Of a DNA stretch of 6,922 nt, positions 1 through 6,265 are shown in pieces. Each line of letters opens with the position of its first letter. Position 1 is the first letter of the stretch. Origin of the DNA: an uncultured Thermomicrobiales bacterium (GTDB lineage Bacteria; Chloroflexota; Chloroflexia; Thermomicrobiales; UBA6265); contig CADCWI010000045.1 in the NCBI GenBank assembly GCA_902806355.1, positions 1 through 6,922 of the forward strand, written 5' to 3'. The notes under the pieces are model-generated. The model saw nothing but the letters and a program-made list of their open reading frames with translations, did not search any database and was not told the origin of the DNA. The position numbers and the translations under genes were made by a program.

Positions 1-76
1 CTGGATGCCACACGATGCATCCTCACGCCATAGTACACAGTGGCGTCCATGCAAAAGAGCACGGAACGTCTGAGCA

Positions 77-100
77 ATACCACGCGGTACCGCACGGTAT
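77..100. promoter_or_regulatory. 24-bp imperfect palindrome, possible operator
   Basis: The arms ATACCACGCGGT (77-88) and ACCGCACGGTAT (89-100) are reverse complements at 10 of 12 positions. The central 10 bp (GCGGTACCGC) and the outer five pairs are perfect, and two adjacent mismatched pairs separate them. The layout fits a dimeric DNA-binding protein. It lies about 160 bp upstream of the first gene's start, so it could serve that gene or one left of the window. No promoter hexamers could be placed firmly beside it. Confidence 0.35.
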
Positions 101-246
101 GTGTCGGGGCCTGGACCGCACAGGAACCGAAAGTTGCCCGCTCAAAACATCTCGTCGGTCATCCGGGCAAAAACGCGAATCATGTCACCGGAATTGGCAC
201 ACATTCTATGATGACGTGAGAAACCCTATGGTTTGCACTGTCGGTC

Positions 247-252
247 AGGAGA
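247..252 (+). promoter_or_regulatory. Ribosome binding site fixing the start at 261
   Basis: AGGAGA ends 8 nt before ATG 261. It is the best Shine-Dalgarno match near any in-frame start of this gene, so the 82 codons open upstream (from ATG 15) are judged untranslated. Confidence 0.7.
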
Positions 253-260
253 AGTGTTCC

Positions 261-1187
261 ATGCAATCGTCGCTCCACCCCGCTCCCTCCCAGTCCGGCG
301 ACCGAGTGTTCGTAACCGGCGGCACGGGCTTCGTCGGCAAGAACATCGTTCGCGCGATCAACGATCATCCGCTTCGCCTGATGGTTCGCAAGCCTCGAGA
401 GGGTGGCGGCGACCCCGGTACCGAGTACGTCCAGGCCGATGTCACCGATCCTGCTTCACTTGCCGGGAAGATGGAGGGCTGCGATATCGTGGTTCATCTT
501 GTCGGCATCATCGAAGAGACCGGGAGTGCGACGTTCGACAGCATCGTCAGGCAGGGCACGGAGAATGTCCTGGCCGAGGCACGGCGCGCAGGCGTAAAGC
601 GTTTCGTTCACATGAGCGCGCTTGGCGCACGTGACGACCCGCAATACGGGTATCACACGGCCAAGTACCGGGCGGAACAGGCAGTCATGAACTCCGGAAT
701 CACGTACACCATCTTCCGCCCGTCAGTCATCTTTGGGCCGGGCGACGGTTTCGTCAACACGCTCGCCGGAGTCGTCAGGTCTTTCCCGGTGATCCCGGTC
801 GTCGGCTCCGGGGAGACGCGATTCCAGCCGGTACAGGTCGGCGATGTTGCGGACGCTTTCGCCCGGGCCGTGAATGACCCTGAAACAACCGCCAACCAGG
901 TGTACGAGCTTGGTGGCGACCGCCCATACACCTACGTGCAAATGCTCGACACGATCGCTGGCGAACTGGGAAAGAGCAAGCCGAAGGTCAAGGTGCCGGT
1001 CCCACTCATGAAGATCGTCGTCGCTGCGTCGAAGCCTCTGCCGGCGGCACTTCGACCACCCGTGACCAGCGAGCAGTTGAAGATGCTCTCGCTCGACAAT
1101 AGCACGGGCAAATCGGCGACGGAGATGCTCATCGGCCGCAAGCCGGTAGCGCTCGAGGACGGCATCGAATACATCCGCGAGTCGTAG
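261..1187 (+). CDS. NAD(P)-binding SDR protein, complex I NDUFA9-like
   Basis: This 308-residue protein belongs to the atypical short-chain dehydrogenase/reductase group that includes the NDUFA9 subunit of complex I and bacterial NAD-dependent epimerase-like proteins. The Rossmann dinucleotide loop TGGTGFVG lies at residues 19-26, right after the first beta strand. A YxxxK pair (Tyr131, Lys135) sits in the usual place after the SALGA segment, and the family block RPSVIFGPGDGFVN follows at about 153-166. ATG 261 is chosen because AGGAGA precedes it by 8 nt and because it leaves only about 15 residues before the fold. The open frame reaches back to 15, but that extension has no domain character. 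In bacteria such proteins bind NAD(P)H, and the substrate is usually unknown. No complex I genes are visible here, so a respiratory role cannot be claimed. It ends 146 bp before lpdA. Confidence 0.9.
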   Translation: MQSSLHPAPSQSGDRVFVTGGTGFVGKNIVRAINDHPLRLMVRKPREGGGDPGTEYVQADVTDPASLAGKMEGCDIVVHLVGIIEETGSATFDSIVRQGTENVLAEARRAGVKRFVHMSALGARDDPQYGYHTAKYRAEQAVMNSGITYTIFRPSVIFGPGDGFVNTLAGVVRSFPVIPVVGSGETRFQPVQVGDVADAFARAVNDPETTANQVYELGGDRPYTYVQMLDTIAGELGKSKPKVKVPVPLMKIVVAASKPLPAALRPPVTSEQLKMLSLDNSTGKSATEMLIGRKPVALEDGIEYIRES

Positions 1188-1254
1188 GTTCGTCCGCTCT
1201 GGCACGAGGGCATGGCCCGCGGAACTGATGCAGGAGTTTGTTCGACGAGTAGTG

Positions 1255-1268
1255 GATAATAAGGAGGT
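1255..1268 (+). promoter_or_regulatory. -10-like box abutting an orphan Shine-Dalgarno
   Basis: GATAAT (1255-1260) matches the -10 consensus at five of six bases and is followed at once by AAGGAGGT (1261-1268), a textbook Shine-Dalgarno sequence. The only ATG behind it (1269) abuts it with no spacer and opens a six-codon frame (MKVRLS, stop at 1287-1289). No good -35 hexamer is present at 16-18 bp. It may be the promoter of the lpdA transcript or a leader element. The role is uncertain. Confidence 0.3.
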
Positions 1269-1274
1269 ATGAAA

Positions 1275-1296
1275 GTCCGGCTCAGCTGACCCGGAC
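1275..1296. promoter_or_regulatory. 22-bp near-perfect palindrome before lpdA
   Basis: Outer arms GTCCGG (1275-1280) and CCGGAC (1291-1296) are perfect. They enclose the 8-bp palindrome TCAGCTGA (1282-1289), with a single C/C mismatch pair between. Ten of eleven pairs are therefore symmetric around one centre. It lies 38 bp before the lpdA start and just downstream of the -10-like GATAAT. That position would suit a repressor site or, as RNA, a leader hairpin. No T-run follows, so it is not a standard terminator. Confidence 0.45.
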
Positions 1297-1317
1297 ATCG
1301 CTGGATTTCCAGATGAC

Positions 1318-1323
1318 GGGAGA
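1318..1323 (+). promoter_or_regulatory. Ribosome binding site for lpdA
   Basis: GGGAGA ends 10 nt before ATG 1334. The upstream in-frame ATG 1313 has no purine-rich site at the right distance, so this motif decides the start. Confidence 0.55.
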
Positions 1324-1333
1324 ACACAGGTTC

Positions 1334-2752
1334 ATGTCGGATTCGCAACAAAATCAGGAGTTCGATCTCGTCCTGCTCGGTGGCGGGACGGGAGGATACG
1401 TAGCGGCGATCCGCGCAAAGCAACTTGGCATGAGCGTCGCCGTCGTCGAGGAGATCAAGCTGGGAGGCACCTGCCTCCATCGGGGCTGCATTCCCACCAA
1501 AGCGATGCTCAAGTCCGCCAGCGTCTTCGATCAGGTCAAGAGTGCCGAGGGCTTTGGCATCAATGTAGGCGGTGACGTCGAGTTCGTCTACGAGACCGCG
1601 CTCGACCGTTCGTTCAAGGTCGTGGACGGGCAGTATCGCGGCCTTCGCTACCTGTTCGACAAGAAGCACAAGATCCCGGTATTCATGGGCCGCGGCAAGA
1701 TAACGTCGGCGTCGATGGTGCAGGTAACGCCCAACGATGGCGGCGATACCTTCGATCTCACGGCCAAGGACATCATCATCAACACGGGGTCCCGGCCGCG
1801 TCCGATCGCTGGCATTCCGTACGATGGCAAGCGGGTGATCAACAGCGATCACGCCGTGATGCTCGAGCATCTTCCGAAGAGCTTCATCATTCGTGGCGGT
1901 GGTGCGACTGGCGTTGAATGGGCCAGCATCTATCACCGGTACGGGTCCAAGGTTTCGCTCGTCGGACGGGTCGTTCCGTTGGAGGATCAGGAGGTATCGC
2001 AGCAGCTCCTCCGCTCGTTCCAGCGCCAGAAAATGGATGTCTACCCGGAGGCGCGGCCGACCGCCGAGGACATCGATGTCGGGGAAGACAAGGTCACGAT
2101 GCGGGTCCGGGACAGCAAAGGCAAGGAGACCGTGCTGGAGGCTGAAGTCCTCCTGGTTGCCGTCGGTCGGCAAGGCAACATCGAGGACATCGGGCTGGAG
2201 ACGGTTGGCGTCACGACGGAAACCGAATACATTCCTGTCGATGCCATGATGAAGACGAACGTCGAGCACGTCTACGCCATCGGCGATGTCAATGGACAGC
2301 AGCTGCTCGCGCACACGGCGATGCATCAGGGCATCATCGCCGTCGAGCATATCGCGGGGCTCAATCCGTTCCCACTCGATGTCCTCAACTCTCCAAGCTG
2401 CACGTATTGCGAGCCGGAGATCGGCTCGGTAGGGTTGTCCGAGAAGCATGCGAAGGATCTGGGTTACGAGGTCAAGATTGGGAAGTTCCCGATGTCGCCG
2501 AACGCCAAGGCCGTGATCGAGGGTGATCCGGTCGGTTTCACGAAGCTCGTGATCGACGCCGACACCGACGACGTGCTTGGCGTCCATATCATCGGGCCGC
2601 ATGCCACGGAGTTGATTGCGGAGGCCGGTCTTGCCCGTTACCTGAACGCAAGTGTTCAAGAGCTGGCATCGAGCGTTCACCCGCACCCGACCGTGTCGGA
2701 AGTCATCGGTGAAGCAGCCCATGACGCGATGGGCCACGCGATCCATATCTAG
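1334..2752 (+). CDS. lpdA: Dihydrolipoyl dehydrogenase (E3), divergent
   Basis: The family reoxidises the dihydrolipoyl groups of 2-oxoacid dehydrogenase and glycine cleavage complexes with NAD+, using FAD and a redox disulfide, in the cytoplasm. The 472-residue length is normal. In order: FAD loop GGGTGG at 16-21; redox disulfide Cys47/Cys52 in GGTCLHRGCIPTK; second dinucleotide loop GGGATG at 188-193; FAD-binding YAIGD at 314-318; and the dimer-interface block HPHPTVSE with the catalytic pair His451/Glu456. Start ATG 1334 is preferred over ATG 1313 because GGGAGA (1318-1323) lies 10 nt before it. The adenine-ribose acidic residue expected near 211 is Gly, followed by Arg212, and GRQGN replaces the common GRRPN. 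These changes leave coenzyme preference open. No E1 or E2 genes are in the window, so its complex cannot be named. A related flavin disulfide reductase is the alternative. Confidence 0.9.
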   Translation: MSDSQQNQEFDLVLLGGGTGGYVAAIRAKQLGMSVAVVEEIKLGGTCLHRGCIPTKAMLKSASVFDQVKSAEGFGINVGGDVEFVYETALDRSFKVVDGQYRGLRYLFDKKHKIPVFMGRGKITSASMVQVTPNDGGDTFDLTAKDIIINTGSRPRPIAGIPYDGKRVINSDHAVMLEHLPKSFIIRGGGATGVEWASIYHRYGSKVSLVGRVVPLEDQEVSQQLLRSFQRQKMDVYPEARPTAEDIDVGEDKVTMRVRDSKGKETVLEAEVLLVAVGRQGNIEDIGLETVGVTTETEYIPVDAMMKTNVEHVYAIGDVNGQQLLAHTAMHQGIIAVEHIAGLNPFPLDVLNSPSCTYCEPEIGSVGLSEKHAKDLGYEVKIGKFPMSPNAKAVIEGDPVGFTKLVIDADTDDVLGVHIIGPHATELIAEAGLARYLNASVQELASSVHPHPTVSEVIGEAAHDAMGHAIHI

Positions 2753-2821
2753 CCGAACGGTCGCTTCCGGGCTGCTCCAGGAAAGAGGGTGGGCCGGCTC
2801 GCACTCACGGGGGTTCTTTCG

Positions 2822-3637
2822 ATGACCACCACATTCGCGAAGTCCTCGCATACAGGGACTCCGGCCGAACTGGCCGCCGACATATCCGGTTGGCTTCGGG
2901 AGCGACTTGACGAAGGCGGAGCCGAACGATTCGTTCTCGGACTTAGCGGCGGGATAGATTCCGCGGTCGTCTGCGGGCTCTGTGTGCAAGCTGCCGGTGC
3001 GGACCGTGTACTTGGGGTCATCATGCCGTCGTCGTCAAATCCGGACGATGCCGCATCGGCCCGCAAGGTCGCTGAAGCGTTTGGAGTCAACACGATAACC
3101 GTCGACCTCTCTAGCGTTGCCGAAACGTTCTATGCCGCGATGCCGTCCGGCGCGGTGCTGCCCACCGTTTCCGCTGGTACGGCCGGACAACGACAACAAT
3201 TGGCGACCGCCAACGTTCGTCCGAGGCTACGCATGACCACGCTCTACTACATCGCCAACCTGACACGAGCGATCGTCGTCGGGACGGGGAACAAGAGCGA
3301 AGCGATGATCGGCTATTTCACCAAGTACGGAGATGGGGGCGTCGACCTGTTTCCGATCATCGATCTCTACAAGCACGAGGTTCGGGCGGTTGCCCGGGAG
3401 ATCGGCGTTCCCCAAAGTGTGATCACGCGCCCACCCTCCGCCGGTCTCTGGGAAGGGCAAACGGATGAGGACGAGATCGGGATGACCTATGACGAGCTCG
3501 ATCGCATCCTCGCCGCGATCGACACCGGTGACACCGCCGGCATCGACGAAGCGAAGCTGGAGCGCGTCAACGAATTGGTAACCAGCACCTATCACAAGCG
3601 CAACCCAGTTCCGCGATACCTGCGCAAAGGTGAATAG
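2822..3637 (+). CDS. nadE: NAD+ synthetase, ammonia-dependent type
   Basis: NadE makes NAD+ from nicotinic acid adenine dinucleotide, ATP and ammonia, the last step of NAD biosynthesis in the cytoplasm. At 271 residues it is the short form and lacks the N-terminal glutaminase domain of glutamine-dependent enzymes. Visible blocks are the PP-loop SGGIDS at 42-47, NVRPRLRM at 131-138, GTGNKSE at 154-160, KYGDGGVDL at 168-176 and the substrate-binding PPSAGLWEGQTDE at 204-216, all well preserved. ATG 2822 follows a G5 run (2809-2813) by 8 nt. A GTG at 2789, 11 codons upstream and preceded by AGGA at 2779-2782, is an equally possible start and would give 282 residues. It lies 69 bp after lpdA on the same strand with no terminator between, so co-transcription is likely. 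Confidence 0.95.
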   Translation: MTTTFAKSSHTGTPAELAADISGWLRERLDEGGAERFVLGLSGGIDSAVVCGLCVQAAGADRVLGVIMPSSSNPDDAASARKVAEAFGVNTITVDLSSVAETFYAAMPSGAVLPTVSAGTAGQRQQLATANVRPRLRMTTLYYIANLTRAIVVGTGNKSEAMIGYFTKYGDGGVDLFPIIDLYKHEVRAVAREIGVPQSVITRPPSAGLWEGQTDEDEIGMTYDELDRILAAIDTGDTAGIDEAKLERVNELVTSTYHKRNPVPRYLRKGE

Positions 3638-3713
3638 GTCACGTTCACCCAGACCAGCTTCGGCCGGCCTACGGCGCCGCGATCAACACCGAGACCGTCT
3701 TGAGTTTTCTATC

Positions 3714-3717
3714 GGAG
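3714..3717 (+). promoter_or_regulatory. Ribosome binding site fixing the start at 3723
   Basis: GGAG ends 5 nt before ATG 3723. The longer frame from 3630 would overlap the end of nadE and add 31 Arg-rich residues with no domain character. Confidence 0.5.
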
Positions 3718-3722
3718 CACGC

Positions 3723-4217
3723 ATGAGATACGGATCGAAGCGCCGTCGATCGTGGACGGGAGCCGAAAAGGTGGCCGGTGCCACGGCCGGTCTAGCGGGC
3801 GGAGCCGCCTATGCCGCGGCGATGGCGGCTGACCTCCGCCTTTTCCGCTACAACGCCGATGATTACCTGCTGCTTGGAGGGGCGCTTGGGCTGCGCCCCA
3901 TGCCAGCGTCTCGGGTGGGCAAATGCATCCACGTCTTGAACAGCGCTGTCCTTGGAATCCTGTTCGAGCGACTCGCCTATCGGCGGCTTCCGTTCTCACC
4001 AGCGGTCAACGGTGCGGTGTTCGCCACGATTGAGAACGCGGCGCTCTATCCGGTGTTCATCGTCGAGCACCTGCATCCGTTGATCAGGCGAGGTGACCTG
4101 CCGTCCTACAGGACCGGTGCGGCGTTCAGCCAGTCAGTGATTCGGCATGTTGCGTACGGAGCGGTAACCGGCTGGACACTCGATTCCCTGCTCAAGCGGT
4201 GGGCAAGGAAAAGGTAG
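3723..4217 (+). CDS. Small multi-pass membrane protein, unknown function
   Basis: I do not recognise the family. The 164-residue product starts with a strongly basic stretch (residues 2-10 carry Arg3, Lys6 and Arg7-9). Four hydrophobic segments follow, at about 17-38 (Ala/Gly-rich), 68-86, 94-117 and 138-156, and the tail is basic. This suggests an inner-membrane protein with both ends in the cytoplasm. Polar residues sit inside or at the edge of the segments: Glu104 and Asn105, Glu115/His116/His118, and Arg141/His142. Those are the positions to test for ligand or ion binding. The start is set by GGAG 5 nt upstream. It lies 85 bp after nadE in the same direction and probably shares its transcript. 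The neighbour is not enough to assign a role in NAD metabolism. Confidence 0.75.
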   Translation: MRYGSKRRRSWTGAEKVAGATAGLAGGAAYAAAMAADLRLFRYNADDYLLLGGALGLRPMPASRVGKCIHVLNSAVLGILFERLAYRRLPFSPAVNGAVFATIENAALYPVFIVEHLHPLIRRGDLPSYRTGAAFSQSVIRHVAYGAVTGWTLDSLLKRWARKR

Positions 4218-4267
4218 ATCGTCAGACCACCGAAAGCGATCAGTACATCGGCACTGCGCCCGGCCCG

Positions 4268-4354
4268 GTACATCGTTGTACGGAGTCTGGAGCGAACAGT
4301 CGAATCCTTGAGGCTGCATGGTGAGACGAGCGCGCGATCAACGCTAGAAGCGTT
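4268..4354. repeat. Two short hairpins between convergent genes
   Basis: The 260 bp between the convergent genes (4218-4477) holds no gene I can support. It contains GTACA-TCGT-TGTAC (4268-4281, extendable by two pairs past a bulged G) and AACGCT-AGA-AGCGTT (4340-4354, six perfect pairs). Neither is followed by a T-run on either strand. A T6 run at 4409-4414 has no stem before it. They may help end transcription from both sides, but neither is a standard terminator. Confidence 0.3.
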
Positions 4355-4477
4355 CTGTCCAACGACCCGCCGGTAACGGTGCGCGAATAAGAGGTTTCCG
4401 TCGTCAGCTTTTTTCAACCGTGCACGAGTGTCGTTGGAGCAGCGGATCCGATCCGACGGGATGTTGGCGCTTCAAAG

Positions 4478-4726
4478 CTATCGTGATGATCGCTTTACCA
4501 CACGGCGTTCGACCGTACCCGTTATGCGGTCGAAGCCGATATCAAGGGGCCGCTGCAAGGCGAACGAAACAAGCCGTCCAACCTCGGGAATAGAGGTGCT
4601 TTCCGTCTCGACCCAAACCTCCGAAACGTCTGAAGCGTTGATGAAAACACGCTCAGCTGGCAGATCGGACGGCGAGGGCGGCGAATCCGTAAACTGGGGT
4701 GCCGCAAGATAGATCCGATAGGTCAT
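4478..4726 (-). CDS. Hypothetical 82-residue protein
   Basis: I do not recognise the product. It begins MTYRIYLAAPQF, has a Pro/Ser-rich stretch at 16-23 and an acidic middle (residues 33-49), and ends with basic residues (74-82). The alternation of hydrophobic and polar residues in 36-72 suggests a small beta-rich cytoplasmic domain. There is no signal peptide, membrane segment or cysteine. The case for a real gene rests on its signals: GGAGG (complement of 4732-4736) lies 5 nt before the ATG, and a perfect TATAAT lies about 40 nt upstream. It is 93 bp downstream of the phosphotriesterase-like gene on the same strand, so it could be transcribed from both promoters. An imperfect hairpin (4474-4496, arms AAAGC and GCTTT) covers its stop codon but lacks a U-tract. 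Confidence 0.7.
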   Translation of the reverse strand: MTYRIYLAAPQFTDSPPSPSDLPAERVFINASDVSEVWVETESTSIPEVGRLVSFALQRPLDIGFDRITGTVERRVVKRSSR

Positions 4727-4731
4727 GATCC

Positions 4732-4736
4732 CCTCC
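4732..4736 (-). promoter_or_regulatory. Strong ribosome binding site for the 82-codon gene
   Basis: Read on the minus strand, GGAGG stands 5 nt before ATG 4726. It is the strongest Shine-Dalgarno with good spacing in the window. Confidence 0.7.
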
Positions 4737-4766
4737 GGTACTCATCGCCCTCCAGCGGCGCGGTCG

Positions 4767-4795
4767 ATTATACCGGCCATGATAGCGCCAAGAAC
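4767..4795 (-). promoter_or_regulatory. Promoter with a perfect -10 box
   Basis: On the minus strand TATAAT (4772 to 4767) is a perfect -10 hexamer. The -35 region at 17 bp spacing (GTTCTT, 4795-4790) is poor. Transcription would begin near 4760 and give a leader of about 34 nt ending in GGAGG and ATG 4726. The distance fits an independent promoter for the 82-codon gene. Confidence 0.5.
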
Positions 4796-4819
4796 ATCAG
4801 GCAAGGCCAGCATTGCCAC

Positions 4820-5860
4820 CTAACCTGCAACCACCACGGGTTTGTCCTCGGGCGGGATGATGGACAGCGCACGCCGCGGGTTGTCGACGAACAGGGATCG
4901 TACCAGTTCTGCGTCCGCGCCCTCGTTCATGAGCGTCAACGTGAACCAATCGAAGAGGTAAGCCAAGCGCGCGTTACTCCCGCCGCTACCGGGAGAGAGT
5001 GGACTCTTTGGATCCTGAGCGATGAGGATGCGATCGCCCAACCCCGCGTCGAACAGCGTGACGATGAGGCGGGCTCGCGCAATGTCAGCGGAACCTCCCC
5101 GTCCAATCTGGTCGAACGAAACCCAGGCGCCACACTTGGCGACGTTCCGCGCCACCTCCATCGACAATTCGCTGTCCATATGTTGGAGGATGACGCGGCT
5201 TGTCGCGACTCCCTCGCCCTGGAGGACATCGAGCGTGTGCTGTGCTTGTCCGGCGTCTTCGAGGTGTACAGCGACGGAAGCACCCGTCGCGAGATGAGCG
5301 ATCGCGGCCGCGCGAAGCCTCACCGTTTCGATCCCGTCGACTGTTCCCGTCTTCATGCTGACCCTAATGATTCCGGCGAGAGCGGAAGTATCGCTCATCC
5401 CTGTCGTGAGATCGGCCACGAACTCCCGCGCTAGCTCGTCGGCATCGCCTGGGTCAGTGGAAGGAATCCGGTTTTGGCTGCCGGTGCTCGCGACGATGTG
5501 CAGTGGAACCCGTTGCGCCAGCCCGTACAGGACGGACGCGTCCCGACCCGCATCGGCGGTCGCGGCATCGACGATGCTTTGCCCTCCCGCGAACGCGAAC
5601 GACTCCAGCTCGTCGATGGCTCGATCAAGCTGTAGCTTCTGCCACCCCGGCCGGAGCGTGTCCCGCGCCCCTGATTTCGAGACGATATGGGCATGCGAGA
5701 GACAGACGCCAAGGTCGTCCGGGTCGATCGGACCAAGCACTGTCATGACATGGGGCTTTCTGACATCGACCGGTACTGAATCACCTCCGTCTTCCGGCTC
5801 GAACAGTTCACCCCGCTCGAGGCCAAAATCGGTATCCCGGTAGGTGGAAGGGTCGAACAT
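4820..5860 (-). CDS. Phosphotriesterase-family metal-dependent hydrolase
   Basis: This is a TIM-barrel amidohydrolase of the phosphotriesterase/lactonase group, whose members hydrolyse lactones or phosphate esters at a two-metal centre. From ATG 5860 it has 346 residues. The family opening TVLGPIDPDDLG lies at 40-51, followed by the HxH metal ligands His56/His58, a GRD at 105-107, then His199, His227 and Asp283. The spacing between these ligands matches the family. The bridging carbamylated Lys, expected in the AGIIK motif, is Arg166 here (AGIIRVS). The C-terminal VDNPRRAL block is normal. An acidic lead of about 37 residues precedes the barrel. The frame stays open to a GTG at 5992 (390 residues), but that stretch contains the tRNA promoter of the other strand and lacks domain character, so 5860 is preferred despite a weak, distant AGGA. 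The substrate cannot be told. Confidence 0.85.
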   Translation of the reverse strand: MFDPSTYRDTDFGLERGELFEPEDGGDSVPVDVRKPHVMTVLGPIDPDDLGVCLSHAHIVSKSGARDTLRPGWQKLQLDRAIDELESFAFAGGQSIVDAATADAGRDASVLYGLAQRVPLHIVASTGSQNRIPSTDPGDADELAREFVADLTTGMSDTSALAGIIRVSMKTGTVDGIETVRLRAAAIAHLATGASVAVHLEDAGQAQHTLDVLQGEGVATSRVILQHMDSELSMEVARNVAKCGAWVSFDQIGRGGSADIARARLIVTLFDAGLGDRILIAQDPKSPLSPGSGGSNARLAYLFDWFTLTLMNEGADAELVRSLFVDNPRRALSIIPPEDKPVVVAG

Positions 5861-5943
5861 GCTGGTGTTGGTGTCCTTTGGATCGCTGCTGCCTGCCCGC
5901 TCGGTGAAGTATGACAGGCCCCGGACGGATCGAGATCGAAGCC

Positions 5944-5971
5944 TTGTCCCGGCTACGCAGTGTGGTAAAAT
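5944..5971 (+). promoter_or_regulatory. Promoter of the tRNA-Asn gene
   Basis: TTGTCC (5944-5949), a 16-bp spacer and TAAAAT (5966-5971) preceded by TGG form an extended -10 promoter. Initiation near 5978 would leave a leader of about 25 nt before the mature tRNA at 6004. It lies upstream of the divergent phosphotriesterase-like gene. Confidence 0.6.
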
Positions 5972-6003
5972 GCGCTCGCTCATGAAGAGCACGTCATGCC
6001 TGT

Positions 6004-6075
6004 TCCCCGATAGCTCAACGGTAGAGCGACCGGCTGTTAACCGGTAGGTTCTAGGTTCGAATCCTAGTCGGGGAG
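6004..6075 (+). tRNA. tRNA-Asn (anticodon GTT)
   Basis: All arms of the cloverleaf can be drawn without mismatch in the main stems. The acceptor is TCCCCGA/TCGGGGA (6004-6010, 6068-6074), the D-stem GCTC/GAGC, the anticodon stem ACCGG/CCGGT (6029-6033, 6041-6045) with loop CTGTTAA and anticodon GTT at 6036-6038. The variable loop is AGGTT, and the T-stem CTAGG/CCTAG encloses TTCGAAT. The discriminator is G6075. CCA is not encoded (CCT follows), so the 3' end must be added by a nucleotidyltransferase. It is a single-gene unit with its own promoter and terminator. Confidence 0.98.
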
Positions 6076-6083
6076 CCTACCAG

Positions 6084-6109
6084 CGCCGCTGATTTCTCAG
6101 CGGCGTTTT
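6084..6109 (+). terminator. Rho-independent terminator after tRNA-Asn
   Basis: A perfect 9-bp GC-rich stem, CGCCGCTGA (6084-6092) with TCAGCGGCG (6097-6105), encloses a TTTC loop and is followed by TTTT (6106-6109). It begins 8 nt after the tRNA. Confidence 0.9.
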
Positions 6110-6265
6110 CGTTGCGTTGCGGTCAGACGTGTGCCAAGCGCCGCCGATGATGCCGGAGCGCCGCAATCTGTCAGGACAACCGAATCACTCTGGAAACGGG
6201 CGGCACGCACGCCGTCATCATGATGAACGATGAAGATCTCGACCCAGCGCTCGAATGAATGATAT

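Noticed and set aside
3..22. Hairpin GGATGC/GCATCC at the left edge as a terminator
   Set aside because: Only six pairs with an 8-nt loop, no T-run on either strand, and no gene visible on its left.
207..212. TATGAT as a -10 box for the first gene
   Set aside because: No acceptable -35 hexamer at 16-18 bp. TTGGCA (194-199) is only 7 bp away.
723..1298. A 191-codon minus-strand frame over the SDR gene
   Set aside because: Antisense to a clear Rossmann-fold gene, rich in Arg and His, with no recognisable motif.
932..2989. A 685-codon open frame on the minus strand across the first gene, lpdA and nadE
   Set aside because: It lies antisense to well-identified genes, shows no domain, and is explained by GC-rich codon use keeping the opposite frame open.
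5355..5843. A 162-codon plus-strand frame opposite the phosphotriesterase-like gene
   Set aside because: Ser/Arg/Pro-rich translation typical of a shadow frame. The minus strand carries the recognisable family motifs.
6082..6164. Three copies of AGCGCCGC (6082, 6137, 6157)
   Set aside because: Short GC-rich words recur by chance at this composition. The spacing is irregular, and one copy is part of the terminator stem.
6215..6226. Perfect 12-bp palindrome TCATCATGATGA
   Set aside because: Short, simple in sequence and without a promoter or gene start nearby. Recorded only as a possible chance palindrome.
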